Source: an uncultured Eubacteriales bacterium
Lineage (GTDB): Bacteria; Bacillota; Clostridia; Oscillospirales; Butyricicoccaceae
Length of the DNA: 31,883 nt
Direction of reading: 5' to 3'
NCBI GenBank assembly: GCA_905199135.1
Contig: CAJKFC010000010.1
Span: forward strand, 1 to 31,883
This document shows positions 1-8,611 of the stretch, one piece after another. Numbering within the stretch: the stretch's first letter is position 1; each line of letters opens with the position of its first letter. Both the position numbers and the translations under genes were made by a program. The notes below the pieces were generated by a model. That model had not been told where the DNA came from, did no database searches, and was given only the letters and a program-made list of their open reading frames with translations.

Positions 1-639
1 AGGGTGGGTGTGCCGATAGCCCTTCAGGACATGCTTGTGCAGTTCTCATTTCTTTTTATTCAGGTGGTCGTCAACGACATGGGAGTTGTGGCCTCAGCAG
101 GCGTGGGTGTTGCCGAAAAGGTGTGCGCCTTTTTGATGCTTGTGGCCTCGGCATATATGCACTCCATATCGGCTTTTGTGGCTCAGAATAACGGAGCGGG
201 ACAGCATGACCGCTCTAAAAAGGCACTTTTTTACGGCATTGCCACCGCTTTTGCAGCGGGAGCTGTTATGGGAGCTTTGGCCTATTTTAAGGGGGCAGAG
301 CTTTCGGCAATTTTCGCCAATGAGGCGGCAGTCATAACAGCCTCTCACGAATATTTAAAGGCATACGCCATAGACTGCCTTATGACAGCCGTCATGTTCT
401 GTTTCGTGGGATATTTTAACGGCTGTGAAAAGACATTCTTTGTAATGATTCAGGGTATTGTCGGAGCATTTCTTGTCAGAATACCCGTAGTTTACCTCAT
501 GAGCAAAACAGAGAATGCATCTCTTTTTGAAATAGGCTTGGGCACGCCTGCGTCTACTGCGGTACAGATTGTCCTCTGTGTAGCCGCCTATATTTTTTAC
601 GAAAAGAAAGGGAAGAGCTATTTGCCTCCCAAAGGATAA
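1..639 (+). CDS. MATE family multidrug/metabolite efflux protein, C-terminal part (5' truncated by window)
   Basis: The reading frame is open from base 1, so this is the last ~212 residues of a longer protein of usually about 450 residues. It consists of alternating hydrophobic helices and short polar loops, with stretches such as VVVNDMGVVASAGVGVAEK and SAFVAQNNGAG that are typical of the second half of MATE (multi antimicrobial extrusion) transporters; the polar AQNNGAG loop is a recurring family feature. MATE proteins export cationic compounds across the cytoplasmic membrane using a Na+ or H+ gradient. The substrate cannot be inferred. It ends GKSYLPPKG, and its last 22 bases overlap the 3' end of the convergent metallophosphoesterase gene. 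No terminator is visible between the two. Confidence 0.85.
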   Translation, partial: RVGVPIALQDMLVQFSFLFIQVVVNDMGVVASAGVGVAEKVCAFLMLVASAYMHSISAFVAQNNGAGQHDRSKKALFYGIATAFAAGAVMGALAYFKGAELSAIFANEAAVITASHEYLKAYAIDCLMTAVMFCFVGYFNGCEKTFFVMIQGIVGAFLVRIPVVYLMSKTENASLFEIGLGTPASTAVQIVLCVAAYIFYEKKGKSYLPPKG

Positions 640-1238
640 AAATGAGCCAAGTCGGCTTCAAGGCAATCATTTATTTCCTTAAAAATCTGAAATTCGTATT
701 TTGTATATTCTCTTTTATAAAAAAGAATATTGTTGTGCAAAAGCTCGGAAAATGAGACGGGAGAAAAATTGTTTATGTCGACCCCTGCGTTAAAAAGCCT
801 TTTCGCTGGGGCAAAAGTGTCATAAAAGACTCCTCCGTCGTCGTGTATGTGGCCGCATACGGATATGTTCTGTTCTATGTCATATTTCGGAATATGAGTT
901 AAAAATATACTGCGGCTGCCTGCATATAAAAGCCCGCTGTCGTATATTCCGTCGAAAAACATGCGCCAGTATTCAAGGCTTGATATTGAAAGCCACGAAG
1001 GATCATGGTTGCCTTTGATGAGTATTTTTCGGCCGTTCAGCGCCGAGGCGTAGACAGACGGCGGGGCAGAGCTTAAAAATGAAAAATCTCCGAGGATATA
1101 GACGGTGTCGGCGGGAGATACCGCTGTATTCCACCGTTTTATCATAAAGCTGTCCATTTCCTCCATATTTATGAAAAGCTTACGGTTTTTGACCATGCGG
1201 GCGTGGCCGAAATGTTGGTCCGATGTAAAAAATATCAT
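618..1238 (-). CDS. Calcineurin-like metallophosphoesterase family protein
   Basis: A 206-residue soluble protein carrying the full set of metallophosphoesterase metal-binding motifs in order: SDQHFGH (D-x-H) near residue 6, LGDFS (GD) near 50, KGNHD (GNHD) near 75, THIP near 114 and CGHIHDD (GHxH) near 128. These coordinate a dinuclear metal centre that hydrolyses phosphomonoesters or diesters. The compact size, with no signal peptide or extra domain, suggests a small cytosolic phosphoesterase; the substrate is not inferable. The start is supported by a near-perfect Shine-Dalgarno on the minus strand (CCTCCT on the plus strand at 1246-1251, 7 bases from the ATG). It converges on, and overlaps by 22 bases, the MATE gene. 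I could not identify a convincing promoter in 1254-1366. Confidence 0.85.
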   Translation of the reverse strand: MIFFTSDQHFGHARMVKNRKLFINMEEMDSFMIKRWNTAVSPADTVYILGDFSFLSSAPPSVYASALNGRKILIKGNHDPSWLSISSLEYWRMFFDGIYDSGLLYAGSRSIFLTHIPKYDIEQNISVCGHIHDDGGVFYDTFAPAKRLFNAGVDINNFSPVSFSELLHNNILFYKREYTKYEFQIFKEINDCLEADLAHFYPLGGK

Positions 1239-1366
1239 ATATGCACCTCCTTAACATCAAATATAAAACGGCAATTTGTAAAAAATCGCATTCGGTAATC
1301 TGTTTTTTTTGATGTATCTGAGAGCAAGATTATTATTTACTAAAACCAACGGGAAAACGGTGTTTT

Positions 1367-3970
1367 TTAATCGGAAAAATATTCGCTCATGGCCTTGATG
1401 AGAGAATCGCAGAACTGATTTTTATATTCCTCCGATTCCAACAGAGCGAGGGACTCAGGAGAGATGACATACTGATTTTCAATGAGCATTGACAGACAGC
1501 TCTTCGGCTTGGCCATGTACAGGTTGGAATGCTCTTCTATGTGAGTGATTTCAAAGCCGTCAGATGTCATGCTATCCTTTACCGAAAGAGCAAAGCTTGA
1601 AGAAAACGAGCTGTTGATGTAAAAGGATATGCCTTTACTGTCCGTGTTTTTGCTTTGTAAGGGCATACTGTTGCTGTGCATGGAGAGAAACACATCGGGC
1701 CTTTCTGTCATACACTTTGAAAACCTGTCATCAAGAGTGATAAATGTGTCATCCTCTCTGGTGAAGGACACCGACGCGCCCATAGCCGTAAGTTTTTCAC
1801 CCAGCAGCTTGGCATAGGCGAGGTTGAAGTATTTTTCAAAAACTCCGTTTTTGCAGCTCAGAGCTCCGCTGTCGTCGCCGCCGTGACCCGGATCAATGAG
1901 AAAAGAGATTCCGCTTAAGGGCGTGTCGGCATTTTCCGAAAGGATAGGCTTTTTGTAAAAAATGAGCCTGAAGTAGCTGTCATAATTTATAAGTTCATAT
2001 CCTGAAATATCAAAATTTATCAGAGGTGTAAAGGTGTATACAATTCCGGAAGAGGTGACGGCGGTTTCGCCGTTTGAAAGATAGCTGCCCTCGCTTTCGG
2101 GAAAAGACGAGAGACCGTCGACAGCCAGAACAAAACTCTTATCGGACATATAAAGAGACGGTGAGAGGTTTCCCTTGTATTTTATGTCTATTGTCAGAGA
2201 TTCGCCATTCTCGGCAGAGACAATCTCTTCGACAGTGCCCTCGTTACTTCCTCTTACAGCCTTTACATTTTCTTTTTTGACCCATCCGAGCCCCTCTATA
2301 TAATAGAATTCGCCTTTTGACATGGAGACATGCCATTTTTCACCCTTCATTATATATGCGGCGGCACCTTTTTCCGAGGACGGAGCCGAATATATGTTTG
2401 TGTAGTCTTTAAGAGCGGTTATGCAGAGTTTTTCGCTGTATTCGGCAGATACCTCAGATGTCAAGGGGGTGAATGTAAGTCCACCGTATTTTTCGCTGAA
2501 AGCCAGCGGAACGGTGAAAAAATCTCCGCCGCTTTGAAAATCAATCTCCGCTGTTTTGGTTTTAGCAGGTTCCTCATAGGAGCGGTGTATTTTAATTGTC
2601 TTTTGCTCACTGCCTGCGGCAAAGATATATTCGTTTTCGCCGTAGTTTACAGGCAGTGAGACAGAGAAATAACCCTCGGGGCTTTGCGTTATCTGCTGTC
2701 CGTTTACGCTTACGGGCATACTGCACGAGCCGAAAAATATATAGGAATCATAGGGCCATGAAAATTCCTCGTAAGCAGTAGGGAGGTATATTGCCGACGG
2801 AGAACTTTCTTCTGTGTCGGAGTTTTTCAAAGCTTCTGAAAGTCCTGATATTTCGGTGAGCATACCGTATCTGAAAATACAGTAACCGCTGCATTGAGAT
2901 GAGGAGGTGTTGAGGGAGATTTGCTTGGGAATTTCAGCGCTGTCATATATAAGTCCGCCGTTTGAATCCGAAGAAAGACGGTATGCGGCAAGACCGGTAT
3001 AGAGCTTTACACCTGTTGATTTTACTGTGTTTTCCCACCACTCCAAAAGGGTTTTATAGTCGGCCTGTTCGTGTCCGATATTCCAATAGAGCTGAGGCAT
3101 TATGTAGTCGAGTTTTTTGTCCTGCACCCACTTTCTTGTATCTGCGTAGTGATCGAAATAGGACTGGGAAGAGGCTGTGTTGCTGCCCTCGGGCAGGCTT
3201 GAACTGTTGGCCCATACGCCGAAGGGTGATACGCCGAACTGAATATCGGAATTTTCCGTCTTTACAGTGTCATAAAGGGAGTAGATGAGCTCGGTTACCT
3301 GTCTTCTTCTGAAATCCTCTATGGTCTCATTTTCCTGCTTCAGAAGCTCATAAGATGCTTCATCGTTAAAATCTGCCGATGGGTAAAAATAATCGTCGAG
3401 ATGTATTCCTTTTACATCATATTTTTTTATAATTTCCGAGACACCGTCAAGTATGAGCTGCTTGACCTCGGCAGAGGCGGGGTCAAAATAGAGATTTCCG
3501 TCGCTGTGAAATACGACACTGTCAGAGAGCTTCAAGGCAGGGCTGCTTTCGGGAAGCGAGGCCAAAGCTTCTTCCTTGCTCGAAAAACCGCCTTTTGTTA
3601 TGCGGTAGGGATTTATCCATGCGTGAACAGACAGACCGTGTTCTTTGCTCTTTTCAATAAAGTACTGAAGCGGATCGAAGTCTCCGCAGTTTTCGCCTAA
3701 ATATTGGCTTTTCGGGAATATATTTGAACTGTAAAGTGAATCACAAGTCGGCCTTACCTGAAAAAATATGTCGGTAAGACCTGCTTTTTTTGTGTTGAGG
3801 ATTACCTCATCGGCTTCCTTTTCAAGCTGCTCTCTTGAAAGACCGGGAGCGGAAGGGTAGTCCAGATTGTAGACCGAGCTGACCCATACACCTCTCATCG
3901 TCTGATCGAGAGAATGCCCGCAATTTAAGAAAATAACAGATAAAAATATTAAGACTGCCGCTTTTTTCAT
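1367..3970 (-). CDS. Secreted two-domain cell-wall hydrolase: family-10-like glycosyl hydrolase (GHL10) plus N-acetylmuramoyl-L-alanine amidase
   Basis: An 867-residue protein beginning with a basic-hydrophobic signal peptide (MKKAAVLIFLSVIFLNC, then GHSLDQ). The Cys after FLN does not fit a good lipobox, so soluble secretion is as likely as lipidation. Residues ~25-330 match the GHL10/DUF187 fold: RGVWVSSVYN, FFQVRPTCDSLY, HAWINPYRI, GIHLDDYFYP, GVSPFGVWAN and DYIMPQLYWN. A middle region (~510-560) resembles an SH3-like segment (YTNIYSAPSSEKG ... GLGWVKKENV). Residues ~688-867 are an Amidase_3 domain with zinc ligands H696 (DPGHGG), E712 and H765 (SMHSNS), and the catalytic-type E831 (MLIENQY). 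The amidase cleaves the MurNAc-L-Ala bond; the GHL10 substrate is unproven but probably glycan. The start has AAGGAGG six bases upstream (plus-strand 3976-3982). It is divergent from ptb. Confidence 0.85.
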   Translation of the reverse strand: MKKAAVLIFLSVIFLNCGHSLDQTMRGVWVSSVYNLDYPSAPGLSREQLEKEADEVILNTKKAGLTDIFFQVRPTCDSLYSSNIFPKSQYLGENCGDFDPLQYFIEKSKEHGLSVHAWINPYRITKGGFSSKEEALASLPESSPALKLSDSVVFHSDGNLYFDPASAEVKQLILDGVSEIIKKYDVKGIHLDDYFYPSADFNDEASYELLKQENETIEDFRRRQVTELIYSLYDTVKTENSDIQFGVSPFGVWANSSSLPEGSNTASSQSYFDHYADTRKWVQDKKLDYIMPQLYWNIGHEQADYKTLLEWWENTVKSTGVKLYTGLAAYRLSSDSNGGLIYDSAEIPKQISLNTSSSQCSGYCIFRYGMLTEISGLSEALKNSDTEESSPSAIYLPTAYEEFSWPYDSYIFFGSCSMPVSVNGQQITQSPEGYFSVSLPVNYGENEYIFAAGSEQKTIKIHRSYEEPAKTKTAEIDFQSGGDFFTVPLAFSEKYGGLTFTPLTSEVSAEYSEKLCITALKDYTNIYSAPSSEKGAAAYIMKGEKWHVSMSKGEFYYIEGLGWVKKENVKAVRGSNEGTVEEIVSAENGESLTIDIKYKGNLSPSLYMSDKSFVLAVDGLSSFPESEGSYLSNGETAVTSSGIVYTFTPLINFDISGYELINYDSYFRLIFYKKPILSENADTPLSGISFLIDPGHGGDDSGALSCKNGVFEKYFNLAYAKLLGEKLTAMGASVSFTREDDTFITLDDRFSKCMTERPDVFLSMHSNSMPLQSKNTDSKGISFYINSSFSSSFALSVKDSMTSDGFEITHIEEHSNLYMAKPKSCLSMLIENQYVISPESLALLESEEYKNQFCDSLIKAMSEYFSD

Positions 3971-4034
3971 GCCGTCCTCCTTCGCAATATTCCTTTAATC
4001 AATTTAAATATATGCGGCAAAATCAATGTTTATG

Positions 4035-4064
4035 TTGACAGAACTATCGATATTTTATTATAAT
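4035..4064 (+). promoter_or_regulatory. Sigma-A type promoter for the ptb-buk-radC operon
   Basis: TTGACA (4035-4040), an 18-base spacer and TATAAT (4059-4064). A second TATAAT at 4074-4079 has no good -35. Transcription would begin near 4071, between the upstream in-frame ATG at 4026 and the real ptb start at 4128, which is one reason to reject the longer reading. Confidence 0.75.
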
Positions 4065-4127
4065 ACATTTAGGTATAATAACAAAAACGATAGTGTAAGA
4101 CTACGCATTTTACAGATCGGAGGATGT

Positions 4128-4988
4128 ATGGAAAAAATCAAAATTGCAGTTGCCGCCGCCCACGATGCATATGTTTTGCATGCGGTACAGGAGGTTCTGA
4201 AGAAAGACAGCGCCTCTTTTATTTTGGTGGGCAGAAGTGACTGTATAAAAGAGACAGCCGAAAAAGAAGGTATAGATTTGAGCGGCTGTGAAATACTTGA
4301 TTGTGAGGATAAAGACTGCGCATTGGAAAGTGTGCGACTTGTCAAAAACGGAAGAGCTCAGGTTCTTATGAAAGGTCTCCTTCAGACAGCCGATATTATG
4401 AGAGCTGTGCTCAATAAGGAGGAAGGTCTGAGAACGGGAAGAACTCTGTCTCACATATCTGTGCTCAAAACTCCTGAGGGCAGGGAAATAATAGTAACAG
4501 ACGCCGCCATGATTCCGTACCCGGACTTTAAACAAAAGGTGGATATAGTTAAGAATGCCGTAGAGGCCGCATCTAAAATGGGAAAAACGATGCCAAAAGT
4601 GGCAATCCTTGCGGCGGTGGAAAATGTAAACCCCGATATGCCGTCTACAATGGACGCCGCTGCTATAAGCCTTATGAATCAGAGGGGGCAGATTAAAAAC
4701 TGCACGGTAGACGGCCCTCTGGCCTTTGACAATGCATTTTCAAAGACAGCCGCCGAGCACAAGGGCATAAAATCACCTATTCAGGGCGATGCCGATATAC
4801 TTGTGACTCCTAATATCGAGGCGGGAAATGTTTTGGTCAAATCGGCCGTATATATAGGTAAATGTCTCATGGGCGGATTTATATGGGGAGCCGCGGCTCC
4901 CATCGTTCTCACATCGAGGGCTGACAGCATACAGAGTAAGGTGTTTTCTATTGAATGCGCGGTAAAAGCGGCAGGAGGTAACATATAA
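4128..4988 (+). CDS. ptb: Phosphate butyryltransferase (phosphate acetyl/butyryltransferase family)
   Basis: A 286-residue cytosolic enzyme of the PTA/PTB family, which converts butyryl-CoA plus phosphate to butyryl phosphate and CoA. Family-like stretches include VLMKGLLQTADIMRAVLNKEEGL, LSHISVLKTPEGREIIVTDAAM, AILAAVENVNPDMPST and the C-terminal GADI/VTPNIEAGN-LVKS pattern. Pairing with butyrate kinase immediately downstream argues for butyryl rather than acetyl specificity. The frame is open from an ATG at 4026, but I chose 4128: it has a GGAGG at 4119-4123, the family N-terminus starts there (MEKIKIAVAAAHD), and the promoter at 4035-4064 would place the RNA start downstream of 4026. Its stop overlaps the buk ATG by one base (TAATG), so the two are translationally coupled. 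Confidence 0.9.
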   Translation: MEKIKIAVAAAHDAYVLHAVQEVLKKDSASFILVGRSDCIKETAEKEGIDLSGCEILDCEDKDCALESVRLVKNGRAQVLMKGLLQTADIMRAVLNKEEGLRTGRTLSHISVLKTPEGREIIVTDAAMIPYPDFKQKVDIVKNAVEAASKMGKTMPKVAILAAVENVNPDMPSTMDAAAISLMNQRGQIKNCTVDGPLAFDNAFSKTAAEHKGIKSPIQGDADILVTPNIEAGNVLVKSAVYIGKCLMGGFIWGAAAPIVLTSRADSIQSKVFSIECAVKAAGGNI

Positions 4989-6061
4989 TGAATGATATAT
5001 ATATACTTTCGATAAACTTTGGTTCCACATCTACAAAATTTGCGGTCTACAACTGTGAGGAGAATATTTTCGTTGAAACCGTTCAGCACACTGCCGAGGA
5101 GATAGCGGCTTGTCACGATATCCTGGAGCAGCGTGAAATGAGGGAAAATACGATTTTCGATGCTATTAAGCACAAGGGCTTTGACATAAACAAAATAACC
5201 GCAGTCGTTGCGAGAGGCGGTCTCACTCCTCCTTTGGAAGGCGGCACATACATCGTAGAGGAAAATATGCTGGCGGCTTTGACTACCGAAAGAGCCTTGA
5301 AACACGCCACATCGCTGTGCACAATAGTCGGATATGACATAGCGAAGACCATAGGAGTGCCCTGCTATACGGTAGACCCGTCGGTCACCGACGAGATGGA
5401 GCCTGTCGCAAGGCTTTCAGGTCTTGAAGGGGTCGAGAGAATACCGACATTCCATGCTCTCAACCAGAAAGCCATGGCCAGAAGAAGAGCCGCAGAACTG
5501 GGAAAGAAATATGAGGAGCTCAATTTTGTAGTGGCCCACATGGGCGGCGGAGTGACGATAGGAGCTCATAAGCACGGCAGGGTCATCGATGTAAACAACG
5601 GTCTTGACGGAGAGGGACCGTTTTCTCCCGAGAGAACGGGAAGTCTGCCCGTCTGTTCGGTAATAGACATCTGTTTCAGCGGGCTGACAAAAAAGGAAGT
5701 CACAGACAAGTTTATAAAGAAAGGCGGTATGCTGTCGTATATCGGTACAAACGACGGACGAAAGGCCGAAGAGATGGCTCTTAATGGAGACGAAAAAGCA
5801 GCTTTGGTTCTTGACGCCATGGCATATCAGGTCGCTAAGGATATAGGAGCGGCGGCAGTTGTTCTCAAAGGACAGGTGGATGCCATAATACTCACTGGCG
5901 GTGTGGCCTACTCAAAATATGTCACTGACAGAATAAAGGAGAGGGTCTCGTGGATTGCCGATGTATCGATTTACGGCGGAGAAAATGAGATGCTGGCCTT
6001 GACTCAGGGCGCTTTAAGAGTTATATTAGGAGAGGAAAAGGCTAAAAAGTTTTCAATATGA
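4988..6061 (+). CDS. buk: Butyrate kinase
   Basis: A 357-residue member of the acetokinase (ASKHA) family, the full usual length. It opens with the nucleotide-binding signature LSINFGSTSTKFAVY, contains ARGGLTPPLEGGTY, FHALNQKAMARRRA and the central AHMGGGVTIGAHKHGRVIDV, followed by NNGLDGEGPFSPERTGSLP, and later the adenosine-binding LTGGVAYS. It transfers phosphate from butyryl phosphate to ADP, giving butyrate and ATP, the last step of substrate-level ATP generation in the ptb-buk route. Its ATG overlaps the ptb stop and its TGA overlaps the radC ATG (ATGA), so the three genes are one transcript. The organism therefore can probably make butyrate by the kinase route; a CoA-transferase route elsewhere is not excluded. 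Confidence 0.95.
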   Translation: MNDIYILSINFGSTSTKFAVYNCEENIFVETVQHTAEEIAACHDILEQREMRENTIFDAIKHKGFDINKITAVVARGGLTPPLEGGTYIVEENMLAALTTERALKHATSLCTIVGYDIAKTIGVPCYTVDPSVTDEMEPVARLSGLEGVERIPTFHALNQKAMARRRAAELGKKYEELNFVVAHMGGGVTIGAHKHGRVIDVNNGLDGEGPFSPERTGSLPVCSVIDICFSGLTKKEVTDKFIKKGGMLSYIGTNDGRKAEEMALNGDEKAALVLDAMAYQVAKDIGAAAVVLKGQVDAIILTGGVAYSKYVTDRIKERVSWIADVSIYGGENEMLALTQGALRVILGEEKAKKFSI

Positions 6062-6747
6062 CCGAGGATAACATTCATCAGAATCACAGAAAGAGACTGA
6101 AAAACAGATATGCCGAAAAAGGTCTTTCGTCCTTTGAAGATCACAATGTTTTAGAGCTTTTATTGTTTTACGCTATTCCGAGAAAAGACACAAATGAAAT
6201 TGGGCACAGGCTGATGAGGAAATTCGGTTCCTTTTCAGCTGTGCTCGACGCCGACATATCCGAGCTGGCGGAAGTAGAGGGCATGGGAGAAAATTCTGCT
6301 CTGCTTTTAAAGCTTATGGTAGATGTGGCCAAGAGATATATGTCTGACAAGCAGAATCACACCTTTCTCAACAATTCTGAAACGGCTGGCAAGTTTGTCG
6401 TTCCGCTGTTCATAGGATCCAAAGAGGAGAGCGTATATATGCTCAGCCTCGACGCAAAGGCAAAGCTTATAAAATGTGACCACATAAATGACGGAAGTTT
6501 TAATGCGGTTGAGATAAATGTGAGAAAGATGGCAAAGACGGCTTTGAAATGCAACGCAGCGGGAGTTATAATTGCGCACAATCATCCCGGCGGCGTGGCA
6601 CTGCCGTCTCCCGAGGATAATGAGGCAACCAGGAGAGTGAAGGAGGCGCTGGCGTCTTTGGGAATAGAGCTTTATGATCATATAATAGTTGCGGACGGAG
6701 ATTATGTGTCATACGCGGATACATATCCTGAATGGATAAGAAGATAA
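6058..6747 (+). CDS. radC: RadC family JAB/MPN-domain protein
   Basis: A 229-residue protein with an N-terminal helix-hairpin-helix region (~residues 15-95; VLELLLFYAIPRKDTNEIGHRL and the hairpin VEGMGENSALLLK) and a C-terminal JAB-type metalloprotease-like domain whose zinc motif is H-x-H plus downstream Asp: AHNHPGG (~residues 176-182) followed by SPEDNEATRRV. This is the standard RadC (DUF2466) architecture. The name comes from an E. coli mutation later shown not to define a DNA-repair role, so the biochemical function remains uncertain. It starts inside the buk stop codon (ATGA overlap) and is 13 bases from the next gene. Its position after two fermentation genes looks like operon convenience rather than a functional link. 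Confidence 0.92.
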   Translation: MTEDNIHQNHRKRLKNRYAEKGLSSFEDHNVLELLLFYAIPRKDTNEIGHRLMRKFGSFSAVLDADISELAEVEGMGENSALLLKLMVDVAKRYMSDKQNHTFLNNSETAGKFVVPLFIGSKEESVYMLSLDAKAKLIKCDHINDGSFNAVEINVRKMAKTALKCNAAGVIIAHNHPGGVALPSPEDNEATRRVKEALASLGIELYDHIIVADGDYVSYADTYPEWIRR

Positions 6748-6760
6748 GAGGGGCTTAACA

Positions 6761-8500
6761 ATGGACAGAAGTGAAAAGCAGGACAATAAGCTGGCTTATG
6801 AGGTTCTCAAAATAATCAGCGAGAGAAAACTCAAAAAGATCGTCAGAGACACGGTGCTTGTGGTAGACGACAATGAGATCAACAGAGAGATACTTCAAAG
6901 CATGCTGGAGAAGGACTATGAGGTGGTACAGGCGTCAAACGGCAGGGAAGCCTTGGATGTTCTTCGAAAGATCAGTGTCTCGGCTATAATTTTGGATGTT
7001 GTCATGCCTGTCATGGACGGCTATGAGTTTATGGAGGAGTTTTCAAAAATACCCGAATACCGTAATATACCCGTTATAATGGTTACGGGCGAAGGGGATT
7101 ATGAGATGAAGGCTCTTGAGAGCGGCGCGTGGGACTTTGTAGCCAAACCATATACCGCGAAAATACTTCTTTTCAGGCTTAGAAACGCTATAATGAGAAG
7201 CAGCCTGGAGTTTTTTGAACAGATAAAATACCTTGCTGAGTATGACACAATGACGGGCATATATAACAGAAACAAATTTTACGGTGCCGTTGAAGCTGTG
7301 CTTAAAGAGATACCTGACAAGGAGTTTGCCGTGATATGCCTGGATATAGACCGTTTCAAACTCATCAACGCGTATTTCGGCAGAGAACAGGGAGATGTTC
7401 TGCTCAAAGATATAGCCAAAAGCCTGTTCGACTTTAAAGAGCATTGTAACGGAATGATAGTCGGCAGAATAGACGCTGATATTTTCGGCATATGTATTCC
7501 GGTGGGATGTCTGCAGTCATTTGTAAAATATGTAGAAGATGTATTTAAAGGGTACGGCAAAAAACACGACTACAATATCGTCTGCAATATGGGAATATAT
7601 GAGATCAAAAACAGGGCTGAAAATGTTGGAGACATGATGGACAAAGCCATGCTTGCCAACAAGAAGAATAAAGGCAACGCCATGCCTTCATTTATGTATT
7701 ACGATGACGAGATGAGCCGCAGAATGGAAATTGAGCAGGAAATTCTCAATGACATGCACAAGGCGCTGGAAAACAGAGAGTTTTCCGTGTTCTATCAGCC
7801 GCAGTATCGCCTTAAGGATGAAAAACTTATGGGAGCGGAAGCCCTTGTCAGATGGATACACCCGGTAAAAGGCTTTGTATCTCCCGGAGATTTTGTGCCC
7901 GTTTTCGAGCACAACGGTTTTATAGTTCAGATGGATTACTATGTGTGGGATACCGTCTGCCGCGATATAAGAAAATGGATAGACGATGGTAAACCTTTTG
8001 GATATGTCTCGATAAACATCTCGAGGGTAAATCTTTACAGACCGACATTTGTCGATACATTTTTGAATCTTGTTAAAAAATACCGCATAGATCCCGAATA
8101 CCTGCACTTGGAGATAACCGAAAGCGCATATACCGAAAATCAGGATGTTCTCAAAGAAACTGTCTCGATACTTCAGAAAAACGGATTCCGCATAATGATG
8201 GACGATTTCGGCAGCGGATATTCAACTCTCAATGTCTTTAAGGAAATGCCCGTCGATGTTCTCAAAATGGACATGCGTTTTATGGACAAGCTGACCGAAG
8301 ACGAGAGAAGCAGAAATATCGTCTATTTTATAATAAACATGGCAAAATCTCTCGGAATAAATGTGGTTGCCGAGGGAGTTGAGACAAAAGAGCAGGCCGA
8401 ATATCTCAAAAAAATGGGATGTGAGTATGCGCAGGGATATTACTATTCCAAACCTCTATCCAAAGAAGCCTATGAAAAACTGATGAATGATGAAAAGTAA
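6761..8500 (+). CDS. Response regulator with receiver, degenerate GGDEF and EAL domains (probable cyclic-di-GMP phosphodiesterase)
   Basis: A 579-residue soluble protein. An N-terminal charged helix (1-30) precedes a receiver domain (31-145) with D36/D37, phospho-acceptor D79 (LDVVMP), T109 and K129. The GGDEF-type domain (~155-315) keeps LDIDRFK but the signature loop reads DADIF at 238-242 instead of GG[D/E]EF, so diguanylate cyclase activity is unlikely; it may bind GTP or be structural. The EAL domain (~325-575) is intact: E360-A-L362, N419/N424, E451/E454, DDFG at 481-484, K502-x-D504 and EGVET from E538. Hence it probably degrades cyclic di-GMP under control of phosphorylation; no partner kinase is adjacent. 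It follows radC by 13 bases with GAGGGG as ribosome binding site and is the last gene before the terminator at 8507. Confidence 0.92.
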   Translation: MDRSEKQDNKLAYEVLKIISERKLKKIVRDTVLVVDDNEINREILQSMLEKDYEVVQASNGREALDVLRKISVSAIILDVVMPVMDGYEFMEEFSKIPEYRNIPVIMVTGEGDYEMKALESGAWDFVAKPYTAKILLFRLRNAIMRSSLEFFEQIKYLAEYDTMTGIYNRNKFYGAVEAVLKEIPDKEFAVICLDIDRFKLINAYFGREQGDVLLKDIAKSLFDFKEHCNGMIVGRIDADIFGICIPVGCLQSFVKYVEDVFKGYGKKHDYNIVCNMGIYEIKNRAENVGDMMDKAMLANKKNKGNAMPSFMYYDDEMSRRMEIEQEILNDMHKALENREFSVFYQPQYRLKDEKLMGAEALVRWIHPVKGFVSPGDFVPVFEHNGFIVQMDYYVWDTVCRDIRKWIDDGKPFGYVSINISRVNLYRPTFVDTFLNLVKKYRIDPEYLHLEITESAYTENQDVLKETVSILQKNGFRIMMDDFGSGYSTLNVFKEMPVDVLKMDMRFMDKLTEDERSRNIVYFIINMAKSLGINVVAEGVETKEQAEYLKKMGCEYAQGYYYSKPLSKEAYEKLMNDEK

Positions 8501-8506
8501 CCTAAA

Positions 8507-8531
8507 GGCTCCGCGAAAGCGGGGTCTTTTT
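8507..8531 (+). terminator. Rho-independent terminator of the ptb operon
   Basis: GGCTCCGC (8507-8514), a GAAA tetraloop, and GCGGGGTC (8519-8526) form an 8-bp stem with two G-U pairs, followed by TTTTT. It lies 6 bases after the EAL gene stop. Confidence 0.85.
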
Positions 8532-8571
8532 GTGTGCATAAAAATAATTTATGAAAATTCTGTTTAATCTA

Positions 8572-8600
8572 TTTTCACGGCGCGAAAAATATGCTATAAT
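8572..8600 (+). promoter_or_regulatory. Promoter of uvrBA
   Basis: TATAAT at 8595-8600 preceded by TG and one base (extended -10, TGCTATAAT from 8592). A weak -35, TTTTCA at 8572-8577, lies 17 bases upstream. A ribosome binding site AAGGGAGG follows at about 8653-8660. Confidence 0.65.
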
Positions 8601-8611
8601 GAAAAGACAAG

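Noticed and set aside
1367..3970. Lipoprotein anchor for the GHL10-amidase protein
   Set aside because: A Cys does end the signal-like segment, but the preceding residues FLN do not fit the lipobox well; left undecided.
4026..4127. Longer ptb start adding 34 residues
   Set aside because: The added residues overlap the promoter hexamers, would lie upstream of the likely transcription start, and do not look like the family N-terminus; ATG 4128 has its own GGAGG.
6761..8500. Calling the REC-GGDEF-EAL protein an active diguanylate cyclase
   Set aside because: The signature loop reads DADIF instead of GG[D/E]EF, so only the EAL activity is supported.
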